A DNA stretch of 64,000 nucleotides from positions 1,009,619 through 1,073,618 of the forward strand of contig VYZI01000067.1 of the NCBI GenBank assembly GCA_013397695.1, in the 5' to 3' direction. The stretch is from Centropus unirufus. Its lineage: Eukaryota > Chordata > Aves > Cuculiformes > Centropidae. Below, one piece after another: positions 14,350-27,700 of the stretch (its first letter is position 1; each line of letters opens with the position of its first letter). The notes under the pieces were generated by a model, which saw nothing but the letters and a program-made list of their open reading frames with translations, was not told the DNA's origin and made no database searches. A program made the translations under genes and the position numbers.

Positions 14350-14986
14350 AACCAAGTTGCTACCTCTTTCAGAGCCAGGTATTAAAGAAAATGTTGGCAC
14401 TGGCAAGAAGAGGCCAGCTAGATTTCTCACGTACCCAGCACTGATCAGGGTAAATGTGTGGGTCACACTGTTTAGCTTAAAATCTTAGGAGCCTTGCATT
14501 TAAATATGTTTAGGTTGTTGTCTCTTATTCCAAGTAATAGTTGAATATGTATCTTGTTAGAAGCTCTTGTGAGCTCTCAGGAGGGAAATGCCCCAAAAAC
14601 TCCTCTGCTGTCTTCTGTCCCTGTAAAATCTACACATACTTGAGAAGCTGAGGAGGAACTGGGCCCAAGGCTGCAGATCAGCTAGACTACCTTTATAAAA
14701 AGGTCTGCTGTTAGGTAGTTTGGGAAGTTCAGGAAGGATTATATGGAATTAGCATTTAGGCATATAAATGAAATACTGAGAAGGGACTTTGAGAACTTAA
14801 AGCTTTCTGAAATTCATCATTCCACCAGATACCCAGAAAGTACACGTTCTTTAAAGCAGTTATTCAGGAGGTGCAATGGTGATCCTACTTGGCCAGATGT
14901 TTAGCTGTGATAAATGGTACAGTGTATACTTGAAAACTGAGCCAGGAACAAAGGCATGCACTTCTTCAAACATTGACTCTAACACC

Positions 14987-15012
14987 TTTTTTTTATTATT
15001 ATTATTTTTTTA
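14987..15012. repeat. ATT/T-rich simple repeat
   Basis: A T-run merges into four ATT units and a second T-run. It is an ordinary low-complexity tract. Confidence 0.75.
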
Positions 15013-16644
15013 ATTTGGTCTCTTAATATAAGGTGGTCAGAACTGGGAATAGCAACTGCATGTTTCCACCTATCCTATCTTCAAAGTGCTTTTTGGTTTT
15101 CTGGTGTAATTAAATCATATTTCTGAACAAGTGAGAGGCTTCCTTTCTGAAGGGGAATCACACAGTAAAGTGCTGTGTGTTTTGCTATGAATACTGGATC
15201 CCAGCAAAGTAAAACGTGGCAGTACTGGGGTTTCCACTAAGCTTTCCTAATACAATTAATACCACTGTGTCTCTTTTATTTTTTAATTTATTTTTAGTAT
15301 GTTGTGGCTCTCTGAGATCTTGTCCAAATTCTCTTTCTTTCTGTCTTGATTGTGAAGTTATTGCACAGAATAAAAAGCAGTTTGAAACTGAACCTTGTGT
15401 TTGGCTAGGGGAATATTTTTACTATGAATCTTTCCCTGATTCTTGTCAATTAATCCTTGCCTTCAGTGATGAGCGAATAGTGTTCTTTTGTATAGATAGC
15501 TTTCAGGGACTTAACACAACCACATCAAAGAGTTGTAACACAATGAGTTTCAAACATCTTGGCCAGAGCTTTATTCTTTTAGCCACAGCAATTCAGTGTT
15601 TCCATAAAGTCAATCTGAGCCCACTTCTGCTGTTTTCTTTACTGCTGGTTCATCTTCTTGCTTCTCAGGACTGGCAATAAAAATTGCATGGTGATATGCC
15701 CAGTCACTTTGATTCCCTCAACCACAAGGAAGAAGCATAAATATACTTACCCATCTGAGTATATATTTTATATGTATAAATAAAACATCCAGAGAAGTGA
15801 ATATGAAAATAATGGTAAAATAATTTTCAAGGATGTTTCCATGAACAACTAGTCATTTTAAAGGACGTGACCTTAAAGATATTCACAAAGGAGGATTGTT
15901 ACAAATTGGCCAACTGGACAAGCAAAGGTATGAAGGTGGGGTTTTGAGAAGGCAATTAATAATTTTTATATTCAGTGTTTATGAAAAGCTGTGATATTTT
16001 GCTCAGAAAACACACTAATGAGAGCAGAACAAGGCAATAATGATTGATGTTATATAGTATTTGATTGACTAAGCTTCACGGAAGATTCAGTCAAGTCTCA
16101 GTTTTCATTCTAATTTTCAAATCTTGTTTGTATACTTGTATTAAATTTAGTGGTATTGTTCTCAGTTTTTTACTATCTTAAGTGTGAGGAGAGATAATGT
16201 ATTAAGAAAAATGGATTAGTCAAAAAGTGTTTTCATTAAATATTGATCAAGGATGAGAGGGTACTATGCTATGCCCTGGTTTCTCCCTATTGACCCGTAC
16301 ACTGGTACGGGGTGTACATTCAGGACATTATCCAGACTTCCTCCTCTCTGATTCTCCCTTTGAACTGTGATTCTCTATTAGTACAGCAAGGTTCTGTGTT
16401 GAGATATATTCCTCTGTCAATAGAAGACCTGTGATAAAAGCATCAGCATTAAGAGAAATAATTGCAAAGTATTGATGTGTATAATACAATCCAGCACCTT
16501 GTACCATTCAAGTCATCATGAAGAGGAATTTGTTTCAGTAGCTTCAAGGAAATGTTAGCTGTAGTTGCCAGGGAGGGACAATAATTTTGGATAACTCATG
16601 GTCTTATTTCAGGAGTAGAAAGCAGCTACGGGAACTAGGATGCT

Positions 16645-16708
16645 GAAAGTTGCTAGCAATGGCAGAGGCTGTCCAAGAAAGTTGCTAGCAATGGCAGAGG
16701 CTGTCCAA
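16645..16708. repeat. Perfect 32-bp tandem duplication
   Basis: The unit starting GAAAGTTGCTAGCAATGGC and ending GGCTGTCCAA occupies 16645-16676 and is repeated without a mismatch at 16677-16708. The complete identity suggests a recent duplication or an assembly artefact. Confidence 0.95.
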
Positions 16709-19700
16709 GATTTCTGGGATTTCTTTTTTAAATCAACGTTTCTGGGAATGGAATTTAATTTATGGTTGAAATTCATGTCTTAATCAGGTTGAAAAATTAC
16801 ATAGTATGTTCCTGAAGTAAGTTATTCTTTCAGGTCATCCCACTTTCACAGTGAAAACTGAATCTTGCCTTGGAAAAATTGAAATTTCAAAGTGTCTTTT
16901 TCTTTTAAAGAAAAAATAATGGATTTTAAAGAACAGGCCATTGCTTATTTCTTGTTACTTGTACCTTTATGGATGATATTCTCAAAAAAGCCTGAAGGGA
17001 TTTAATTTTCTCTTTTATTTCTAAAGCTATTATAAACTTATTTGGCACCATTTTTTATTATTCCCCAATGTAAGACTTTTCTCTGGTCTTCTTCAGTTTT
17101 ATTGTCCAACTTGGGTAGCGTAATATACAGAGATAGCCAGACAGTTCATGTTCAGATTAATTTTGGTTAAGTACTTCTATAGAAAATTATCTTTCCACCC
17201 TTACTGCTTCAGCTTGCATGCAGAGACTGAACCCATTTATTTTGCCTCTTAGCAGATGTCTGGGAAATAATGAAAAGCAGACAAAGCCACAGTCCTGGCT
17301 TTAGCCCACCTGCCCCTGCAGTCAAGCGGGAGAGGCAGTGCAGTGACATATATTGGTCTGGATATATTTCACAGTAACTTACTGTGTATAAGAGCAGCAG
17401 GGAAGCATACAGCAGGCAGAAGCTTTAGTCAGTGAAATCCAGGCTCCCCTTCTGCATTAGGGAGACTTCAGTGTTGGCCTCTTGATATCAAAAGGAAGAA
17501 AACCCCTTAATTTATGCATCCAGTATATTGATGGTTTGAAGACGGAAGAATCTCTTCCCATAAAGAATATCATGCTTTTCAGTATCATTTCTTTGGTCTG
17601 ATTCTGGGCAGAAGATATATACAACCTGATATAAGCTTTTTTTTCTTTTTTTTTACTTTTATGGAAAATTTGTCAACCAATTTTTTTTCCAGCCTGATGG
17701 ATTGTTCATTAGAAAGGCTTATAAGTATTAATTTATCTCAGTAGAAAGGAAAATTAATAACAGCATTAGAGATGCTGGAAACCCTTTATATCCTTTCTCC
17801 TCCTATGCAATCTGAGTTCCCAGAAGCCATAGGGCCTCTTCTGCCCATCTCCTGCGTAATCTGTTGGCTCCTTGATACCTTACTGTGCAAAGGCTCTTGC
17901 TGTTTACACTTAAAACATTTTTCTCTGTAATAACTGTTTTCAAGCTTAAATGAAGTCTGATATCAAAGAGTTTGTTTAATAGGTAGCTATAGAAAAATCA
18001 CATAGAAAGCAATGCTACAAATGTTATTTTTTATATGTATAAGCATAAATGACACAACACCCATAGAACTTCATGGTACAGAAAATGTCATGCTGCTCAA
18101 GCAGAGGTGAAGGATGAGTGAGGGAAGCCAATTTTAGAGAAAAATCAATTTAGGGAGGAGGAACAGAATGGCATATGGGGTATAGAAAAAAGGGGATTAC
18201 AGGAGCTGGTGAGAAAGTGTCATCAATTAGTTTTCTTTGAAACAGTGAATAAGGCCAGTTCAGATCTAGATCCAGACATATTTTGCTGACAGTGCAATGA
18301 ACCAATGAAGCACATCTATAGGGATTTGCTGCTTTGAGTTTTGCCCCTTCTGTGGTTTGCATTCAGATACAAACTCAGACTGCCAAACTGAAGACATGAA
18401 GCCAGGTTACTGATTGTAAGCATATGAGGGTGCTACATTTCAGTGTACTCTGACTTCATGCAAACACTCATACAGCTTGACTCATTGTGACTTATAAATC
18501 CATGCAAGAGCTTCAAGAACTTCTTTTTTCCTTTTTTCTTTTTTTTTTTTTTTTAAGAAATGCAATGAAAAAAACTGAGGCTATTTTTCAGATTTGCAGT
18601 GAAATCAGAGGAAATTTCTTTTAAATCTAAATTTCCTAGGAGATTTTGCACTTTATGAATCAATGGCCATCCTCTGCTTAGGGATGTGGGAGTCTGCTAC
18701 TGATGTGGGCTTGTGTTCATAACCGTGCCCAGAGAAATACACAGCCTTCAGTTTGAGTTCATTAGGCCCAGTAGCAGAGATAATGCTGGGGAAGAGCTGC
18801 AGGAGAGGGTGTTTCCTTCCTTCTTCCACCCTTCACTGGATAGTAAATAAGTCAGAAGAGAATAGAGAGCTAAACTGATTTTGGTCTAATATTTGGTCGT
18901 TGTTTAATTCTCATGCTTATTTTGCTATTCCAAGCTTCTTTATAGGTCAGAAACTGAAGAGATGATACGCCATGAAAATATCATAGAATGATTCCTCAAA
19001 GCTGCATGAATAAAATTTTTCTTAGTGAAGGAGGGAATTAGATTTCATTCCTTACAGTGAACTCTTTTTGCATTACTGTCATCAGTCAACATTCTCAGCA
19101 GTTTAAAGGGTGTATAAAATCATACTGATCACATTAAATGATAACTCTGCTATTTAGCTATAACCGGTTTTGGCAGGTTATCTATCAACAAAGAATTATT
19201 TCTCTTCTTACAGATCCAACTTTTATGGCTCTTTAATGAAATATAGTGTTTTCCTTTTGTATAAAAATTATGTGTCAGAGTGATAATCAAAAAGTAATTG
19301 TTTTGGTGTGTTTTCAGTGTTTTCCTAAGTTTTCTGGAACGGCTCCAGGGTGCATCATTCGTCCAAAGGACTGTCTTTTCTAATACCTCAGATAAACTTC
19401 TCATTGTACTGAATATGATCAGTTGTTAGCTACCCAGATGTTGTTTACAAATACGGTGCTTAAACAATAAAATTAGGATTGCTGGCTGAATTATGTAAAC
19501 CTTGCATTTTGGTTTGCAAGCACAGATCAGAGGTGAGAGATAGATTGCAGTCATGCTTATTGTCTCTCTTTTGGAGCATGGGGAATCTACACAAAATGGA
19601 CATACTTGACTAATAATTTCAGTATAAATTATTGCTACTCTTTTACTCAAGAGGCACGTTTGAAGTGTGGTTGGTACCCAGTCCTATTCTGGGGTAGCCC

Positions 19701-20513
19701 CACGCTTTAACAAATCAACATGACATAGTCATGAATCCGCGCTTTCAAGATATTAGAAAGCCTCTCAGCTGTGCTGAGACAGGTTTATTCTCATTTTATC
19801 AATTCCAATTAGGAATGCTGAACAGATTCAAAAGCAGCATCAGGCAGGAAACAAGACGATTTCTGGGCAGAAAGCTATAAAGGTCTTTAATTCCTTGGTC
19901 TGCCTCGAATCATCTTAAGCTACACTTTTGGGAAGTGTTCTTACGAAATTCCCCAATTCTAGACTGGCATCAGCCTTAAAAGAGAGACACTTGAACCCTG
20001 TCACTGCAGCTGAAGGCTGCAAAGGATCCATTGTGAAGAATCATTTCGTCTCTTTGCTTGACATCACTGCGCCTGGTCATACTGCTACTGGGGAGAAAAC
20101 ACAGGAAATTAAACAATGCCAGGCTGAATGTGCCTGCAGAAGGAATACCAAGAATCCTTGAGAAAACAACACTAAGCAAGAAATGCAAAGCACCGTGATG
20201 GGAGGGTGAGGAGGAGATCTGCTCTCTGGGCTTCTGATGAGGCAGCAGCCGGCCCTTGCAATGGGAAAAAGACCTTTCTACAAGCCACCCCCTCTTTCAC
20301 AGTGGCCACAGGCGTCCAGAAGTTACACTGCACGACGTGGGACCGTGCAGAAGTCCCAGTGGGCAGTGACGATGTACACTGGAGGCTGTGCTGGGGCCAG
20401 TGTGCAAGGTCCTGGACAGCACTACTACCCCAGGGCCTGTGAATTAATCTGACAGATTCAGGATTTTTGCTTTGCCTTCTGCTAACAAAAGATAACAATG
20501 GAGAAAAAGACTT

Positions 20514-20552
20514 TATATATACATATATGCATGTGTATATATATATATATAT
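20514..20552. repeat. AT/TG microsatellite
   Basis: Alternating TATATA, CATATATGCATGTG and a run of about eight TA units. Likely length-polymorphic and of alternating purine-pyrimidine character. Confidence 0.85.
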
Positions 20553-23500
20553 GAAAACTGTTAAGCCAGAGTATATTAAAAGCTATGTATCATAAGCAGG
20601 TAGGAATGTTGTATACCATAGCACAGAGAAGGTGCTTTGAGGGCCATCTGGTGGTCAGAAAAGTTTATTCTCTGTGAGCACAGAAAAAATATGCCCAGAA
20701 ATTTATGCTATACGTGAAAATAGTGCCAACTAGATCATAATTGTTAGAAGTTGGTCCCGATCTGTTGCACAGAATGGAGCTGCTCTGCTGCTGGTCATTA
20801 ATCAGGTCATTAATCCTCATGTGATTGACAGCAGGGTTAACGGTGATGCTGTGCCAATGAACAAAATAAGGTGTTCCACGGGTTAGGAAGGCTGTTGTTG
20901 GCTAATAATGGGAGTCAGAGTTTTCCCTTGATGAATATTTTATGCCTGTCTGTTTCGGAAATTTAGTTCATCCTCAGTAGAAGAGCTCTTTGAGATCTAT
21001 GGGTTAAGTACCTTCACAGTGCAAGAGTTAAGAATGCTTTTAGCTGTTGTCACATAACAGCTTAAACCATCCTTTTCATGGGTACCATCCAATGAACCCG
21101 CTCTGTGTGAGACAGGTTTCTTGGGTGCACAGCTCTTGAGCTCTGTATGCCTGTGTTCTGGGTAAAAGACTAAAGATATCGAATTAAAAGTGAAGCCTGG
21201 CCATTCAAATCAAATGTATTCTCCATCAGAGACATGGAAAGCTCAATATGAACTTTTCTGTAGCACCTGATTTGCAGTCAGAATAACTCAGTTTTCCTTT
21301 TTCGGTGTGCTTCCCAGTGAATCCAGATGACTTCCAAAGAACCCAGGCACTTTTCTCTAATGCTTCAGTTAAAGCGAACCATCAGGCAACAGTGCTGGGC
21401 AGGTGCAACTTCTCTTAGTTTATAGGACCATGATTCATGGTCAGTTAACTGGGAATTTTTTGGTTCTTGAAGAGGAGTGTTTACAGAAGAACAGCCCTAC
21501 CATCTGGTACCATTGGCTGTTCGTCCGCGGTAGATCAATCACAGTGAACAAATCTTTCTTCTCATTTGTCAGCCAGCTTTTGTCCACACACAACTGACTT
21601 TTCTAATAACATTAACTGTTCCTTATTGTGCCATTTTACTGCTACTTATGGATTATTTAATTCCTTTAATGGCTTTGCAATGGTTCATTTTCTTTCTAAA
21701 ATTATTCTTTAAAGTACTTGTGCAGAGGGAGGAAGATAGGGTTGATTCCTCCAGCACGGAGCTGTTGATAGATTCAGAGATGCTGGCTGCTGAGCACTGC
21801 TGTAAATATTCACTATCTCAGCTCTGCAGGCTTAGTCTCTTTGTAGGGTGTGTGGGAATATCGGATAGCACAGAATATAAAATCAGAGCAAGGGAGAGCT
21901 GCCTTCAGCTTCCAAATGAAAATGACTCATTATAAAACCCGAATTTTAATGGCATTGTTTCTCCTAGGGACTTTCTGAAAGCTAATCCAGTCAAGTTCCA
22001 AACGTACTTTATGGACCAGGCGTATCCATTCGTTGCCTGTAGTACAGGCATGAGCTGTTCACTGGGGTTGTGGGTACTGATTCCTGAACTCCTGGTTTTA
22101 TAGCTTTCTGTCCAGGGTCTCAGCAGTGCTACCATCTGCAGGGTCTGGAGAGATGAGCTGTCTACGCTGTAGTTATGAACCAGCCCATGAGATTTCACTT
22201 GGAGGAAGGTCTCATCAACCGCAGCTATTCAGTAAAGACTCAGCCTTGTTAGGAGCAGGGTATGATGAAACAACCTGCCTCCTCTTTACCTTCTCAGAAA
22301 GGGAACCGCTGTCGTGTTTCCAGAAGGGAAAATAGAAGAATCATCATGAGAGGAGGCACACATGACCCCTGGGGTGGTGTCCCTTCCTCCTTTCCACCTC
22401 TTTCTGTGCAGGACTGTAGCACTTGATGCTTTCACAGTGCCCTCTGCTGCAGGCTCGTGATTTAAATCACAGCAGAGCTCTCCATCTGCTGTTCATCCGT
22501 TGGGAAGGTAGGTATTATGAAGTCAGTCCCCAACACCCAAGTCTGTCTATGGGCCAAGGAAGACTTGATGCAGTAAAGAGGTTGGGAGCTAAGCAAGCTC
22601 TGGCATTAAGGTGTATTTAAGAATTTGTATTTTTTAAAAACAAAAGTATTTCTTACCTCCATCTGTCTGACTATACAAGTATTGGAATCCTTATTAGAGA
22701 TATTGCTGAGTTTTCTTGTGATACTGAAACACTCTGAGGCCCTCTGTTAGAGATGGAATATAGAGTCTGACAGAAAGTGTGCTAGATAAAATTAGTGTAC
22801 ACAGCATACTTTCTTACATTCTTGAATGATCTGGTAAGAAATAAAAATGAAAAAAACCTCTTAAGAAGTTCAAATTAGATTTGGTTCAAATAAATAAGAT
22901 TTTGTTTTGGTTTTCTTTTCAAGAAAAACACATCTATATGTATGCTTATATGCAAAGGGCTGTTAATTCCTTGCTTTCCACCTGAAAAAATCGAGATGCT
23001 TGAACTACAACACGCTTAGGTCCAAACTCTCCTGGGACTTGGTAAGCAGAGGTGTGTGTTGGAACTTCAGTGGGGATTTTGGCATACATCTCCAGCTGTT
23101 GTTGGGGTAAATATTTGTGTGTCCAAGGTCAACTGCAGGACATAGCTGTATGCTGACCTTTGTCTAGTCAGACATTTCTCCAGCAGGTGGAAGAAACCAG
23201 ATTTGAGTTTTCACAGGGAACCTGGGCAGAGGAATAGAGGAATCAATGGCCCAGCATAGGGCAGCAGCCACCTCCGAAACCCTTTGGATATGGAGGGACC
23301 TGGTTGGGCATGGGCTGTGATCTTGAATTTTTTGTCTTGAGGCTCCCTTTCTGTCTGCACCCACAGGATTATTGACTCCATTCTGCTTTTTTGTGTCTCT
23401 GAAAGGGAGGTAGGATTTAAGTATCACTCCCGCATGTTCATTTCCATTTCTGACAGTATTTGCAGTATGCAGTGAGTGCACAAAATTATAGCTCTTTAGT

Positions 23501-24725
23501 GGCTGAGAGAGCTGCTTGCTGCAATCGAAATGAGACAATTAGACACTTGACAACAGACTTAAATGCTTGCACAGAAGAACAGAATAAGTGAGACATGTCA
23601 GGAATCATTCTGATCCTGCACGTAAAGCTTTGGGTGCATCTTGCCACACCTCTGGCCAGCTGTTCAACCTAACCCTCCTATCTTCTTATGGCAATGCCAC
23701 TTGTTAATAAAATGCCATTGCTTAGGGGAAACACATGACTTCCCCATATTTGACTGTGCTAAGTGTTGTGTCCTGGGCTGAGATATTTCAGAGGGTTTGG
23801 TCTGCTCTTGGGAGGGATTGTAGCTGCATTGCTTTCCTCCTTGAAGGGAATAATTACCCCTTTTCAAATAAATACACTCAACAACCTATCTACTATCCTC
23901 TCTAACTAAAGCCTCGGCATATTTTCATATTAATAGCAAAGAAAATCAATCATTGACACATTCTTTAGTATGAAAATGTTAGAAAAATCAAGAAAAATCA
24001 ACACCATCCCATTTTTGAAGCAAGTCCTATTAAAGTAATTATTAAAAATTGGTTAATACTAATTGATACTTCTGAATGTGCCACAGTTGGCTTACATTTT
24101 AGTTAAAGATATGATTACATATAGTTCAAAAGTAGTTAATGCAATTTATTAATTATTAATAGTTACTTTGATAAAAATAGACATCACGTTGTTTATTACA
24201 ACCAATATACAGAGCATAAAAGTAGTATCAATGGTGTATATATGTATCAAGTATTTTCTATAGATTTACTTGTAACTCGCTGGAACTTATGAGTATTCAC
24301 GTGTAAAGCAAACATTTAGCATTTTAATGAATTAGTTTATCTAAGCTAGTAAGAGAAAGTGGGACCCTGTGGCATTTATTATCACCCTGCTACCTTTTCT
24401 GCATACAGTGCACAAATTTCAGTCTGTAAGAAACCCCCTTGAATTTCCTAAGGAGCAGGAGAAAAGGAAAAGACAAAGGATGCAGAATAAGAATACTATG
24501 TTTGCAACTTATGCTCACTTTCTGTCCCCTGTGACAGTATAGGTTTGATGTAATATTTAAACACAAGCAAAGCGAAGTCATTGATACAATTTCTTTCTAG
24601 TGCCATGATCTATTTAGGCTGAATTCTGTTGACAGCTGAATAACACTGTTACCTGCCAGTATGATTACAGCAGCGTCCACCTTCATTTTCGAATCCAATT
24701 TGCATTTAATAAAATGAAAGATGAG

Positions 24726-24765
24726 AGCAAGCTGGCTGAAAGTGCATCATCAGCACCAGCTTGCT
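24726..24765. repeat. Imperfect stem-loop
   Basis: AGCAAGCTGG (24726-24735) pairs perfectly with CCAGCTTGCT (24756-24765). Inside it, CTGA (24736-24739) pairs with TCAG (24750-24753) across a two-base CA bulge, leaving a loop of about 10 bases. That gives roughly 14 paired bases. It is short for a microRNA precursor and no pairing extends outward. Confidence 0.6.
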
Positions 24766-27700
24766 GAATAATGGATTTGAAAGACTGGAAAGAAGTCACC
24801 AAACTAGTTACGATGTTGGAGTGAATCTAGGGCAGGGAAACTTCAGCATGACTTATTGCAAGCTGATGGCATAAATCATCTAGGAAAGGCCAGTGAAGAC
24901 CAGCTACTGAGCTTATTTATTGTAGAAGAGATTGGCATTAATGAGCTGGAGGAGCAGAACACATTCATCTGGGATCAAAATATTGATATGTCCTTCAAAA
25001 TGACAGCGAGTATCCAGAAAACACCGTATTCAGTGTGTCCAGAAAGACTCTGGCTCCAAACTGCGTATTGCTTCTCTGCGGACAGGCAAGATCTGGAGGT
25101 GATCCAGCTGTGATAACGTGGACTAATCCACTGCACTGGCAGGATCAACAGGATTGTTTGGGGACTGGCAAGAGGGCAATGAATGCTGTAGCTGCTTTGG
25201 CAGCTTGGCTTTCCTGGGTCTGGCTGACAGGAGCTGCTTTATCCTAACTCTGCCTGCATTTCCATTGTACAGCTGAGGGTGAGAGGGCTGGGGGGAACCT
25301 TGCAGCGCTATTACTTACAGATTGTTCTAAACCAAAAGTCAATCCCTAGGGAAAAAGGCTGTGTATCTCTCACTGTGATTCTTTTCACTTTGGGCACAGA
25401 CAGGGAAAAATATTTTAGCTTTGTTTTGTGTGGGTTGAATTATTGCTGGTTGCTGCCTTTGAGCAGAAAGGATTGAAAGTTTGTGGTTTTGGGACTAGTC
25501 TTGATTAAGGCTTTTTTTTTCTCCTCTGGGGGATAAATATTCAGTATTCAATTGGAGTAACTGGGATATTTTCCTGTGCAGAAGGTTTTCAGCAGTGATT
25601 TCTATTTAGCTTCCATTTCTAAAACAAAACCCTTTACCATGAAGGTTCTGGATTTAAAAAGATGGAAGTAATTGGGTTGTATTGTGAGGAATTGGATGTG
25701 AGACACCTTCCTGAATGACAGGCATGTGTTACTTTCTTGACTTTATCTGCTGTATTTGTAAGGCCTATAACATAACTGTCATTTTCCTGGCTGGATTTTC
25801 CATTTTGTGTTCCCGTTCTGGGATATTTATTTCTCTTTATCTAGTGCTCATTTCTTAATTTATTTTTTTCTAGGTGTGCCTCCGTGATGCAGGGAAGCCT
25901 TGTTTAGCCCATTAGTTCTCAAGAATTTTTATTGAATGAAAAAAAATTTCCTGATGTTTCTGAAGGTGTAAATGAGTTTGGCTATATCTAGCATCCAGAG
26001 CTGTAGATTATTTTAGTGGTCATCTTTTGCAGGAAATGATAATTACGCAACAGTAACTTCTTTGAAGTTTTATTATACATGCATTCCTAGGCACGGGGCA
26101 AATTCTTTGTTTTCAAAAGTCTGTCTTAAAAGGGATATAACTTTGGGAATTGCTGCAATATTTTAAGAAGCTGAAGTAAATACCTAAGAGTTAAGCTACA
26201 GAAACCATGTTTCTGAAGGAAGGCAGACTTGAATATACCTAACCAGTAAAGTTGAGCAGAAAAACAGAATCTTACCTGGGGACCTGAGGTAACTGGAACC
26301 AGAATGTCAAAACTTTCAAGGGCCTGACAGCTATCAGCAGGACCCCAAGAGAGGGGAGGCTTTTGTTCAGTGGAGCTGATGAACAGCTTGCTGATGTTAA
26401 CAGGGTATTTTCCATGCACTTCCAATTTTTGGACTTTGAATCACGTCTAACGTTCTCACTGAATGTGTGATATTGCATTCCCTCTGTTGTCATAAGAATG
26501 ACACCTTCTTCAGAGGAGATTATTTTCTTTTGGAAAGGGAGGGACCCATGATGGAAATAATTGATAGTCTTAAATCCCGTACTTTGGAAATTCAAGTCCT
26601 TTTTTATAATCCTCACAGAACAGGAAAAATGACTAGCAACTTTACAATACTTAAAGCACACCTGATAATGGAGTAATTATTTTACACAAGAGTACATTCT
26701 TATTGCAAAGATGAGCATTTAGCTCTATCTATACACAGCTTTGTAATAAAGGTAATAATTTCCACCAGAACATGTATGATTAACTGAGCAACTCAGTATA
26801 GAGTTGTCAATCCTGAGTGTTCTGGTAGCAAGGAATGAACAAGGACACTTTGTCTCTGATTATTATTATTGGGGTGGGAGTAGGTAGAAAGATCTTATGA
26901 ATAGTGTCTCACCTCACCTTAGGTGTGTCCTTTATATCCACAAAATACTGCATATAACTGAGAATGGGAGGTAAGGGGAATAAAGAAGTTAAAATGACTG
27001 CCTGCTTGCTGCTGAACAAAGCTGTCCCTGGGAAGAATCAGCCTTGAAGTAAAAGCAAAAGATGGGGGAAATTCATGACGTCTACCTGAGGGGAAAAAAT
27101 ATGGAAGTAGAGGGATAATTAGCACACTTTAAAGTTTAGGTGAACTACATTGTCTCAACTAGAATTATAGTGCTTTGAAGACAAATACATTTTTAAACTA
27201 TAATTTCTCCCATCTTGAATGTTTTTTTTCTTTAAATTAGTAAGAATCAGAAAAGTGAAGTTTTAAGTAATTTTGTTTAAAGATGATATTCTTTCTACTT
27301 CTATGTAAGAGTGCATTGGTGTAACTTAAAAAAATGTATTTTAGGCTGCTGCTTAAACTGATAATTGTCCTTTATAGTCTATTAATGGCAATGTTACTTC
27401 CATGTATTTTGGGTAAAAGTCAAGATCTAAAAAAAGTGAAAAAGCATTGGAGCAGTGCAGTAGAATCCTCAATATGCTGGGAAAATACTTGAATGGAACA
27501 TAGTGGAAATTAAAGCACATTTTTGTGAACAAACATTTGTAATATAATATTTTTATTAATGGTATGTCTTTGGAGAGCTGTGAATCACAACAGCAGGTCC
27601 TGCTGCACCTATTCAAACTGATAACCTGGTAATGGCTTTGGAAGGTGACCACTGCCGTGCACTTTATGGTAAGCAGCTTTCTTGGGCCGAGCACTGCTCC

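Noticed and set aside
16293..16316. Nested GTAC-rich inverted repeat
   Set aside because: Stem of only about 7 bases. Such palindromes are common in this length of DNA.
23164..23538. 124-codon minus-strand frame
   Set aside because: No domain and no promoter or poly(A) arrangement visible. Likely chance in a locally GC-richer stretch.
26272..26661. 129-codon minus-strand frame
   Set aside because: No recognisable domain, no splice context and no repeat or gene neighbour. Consistent with chance.
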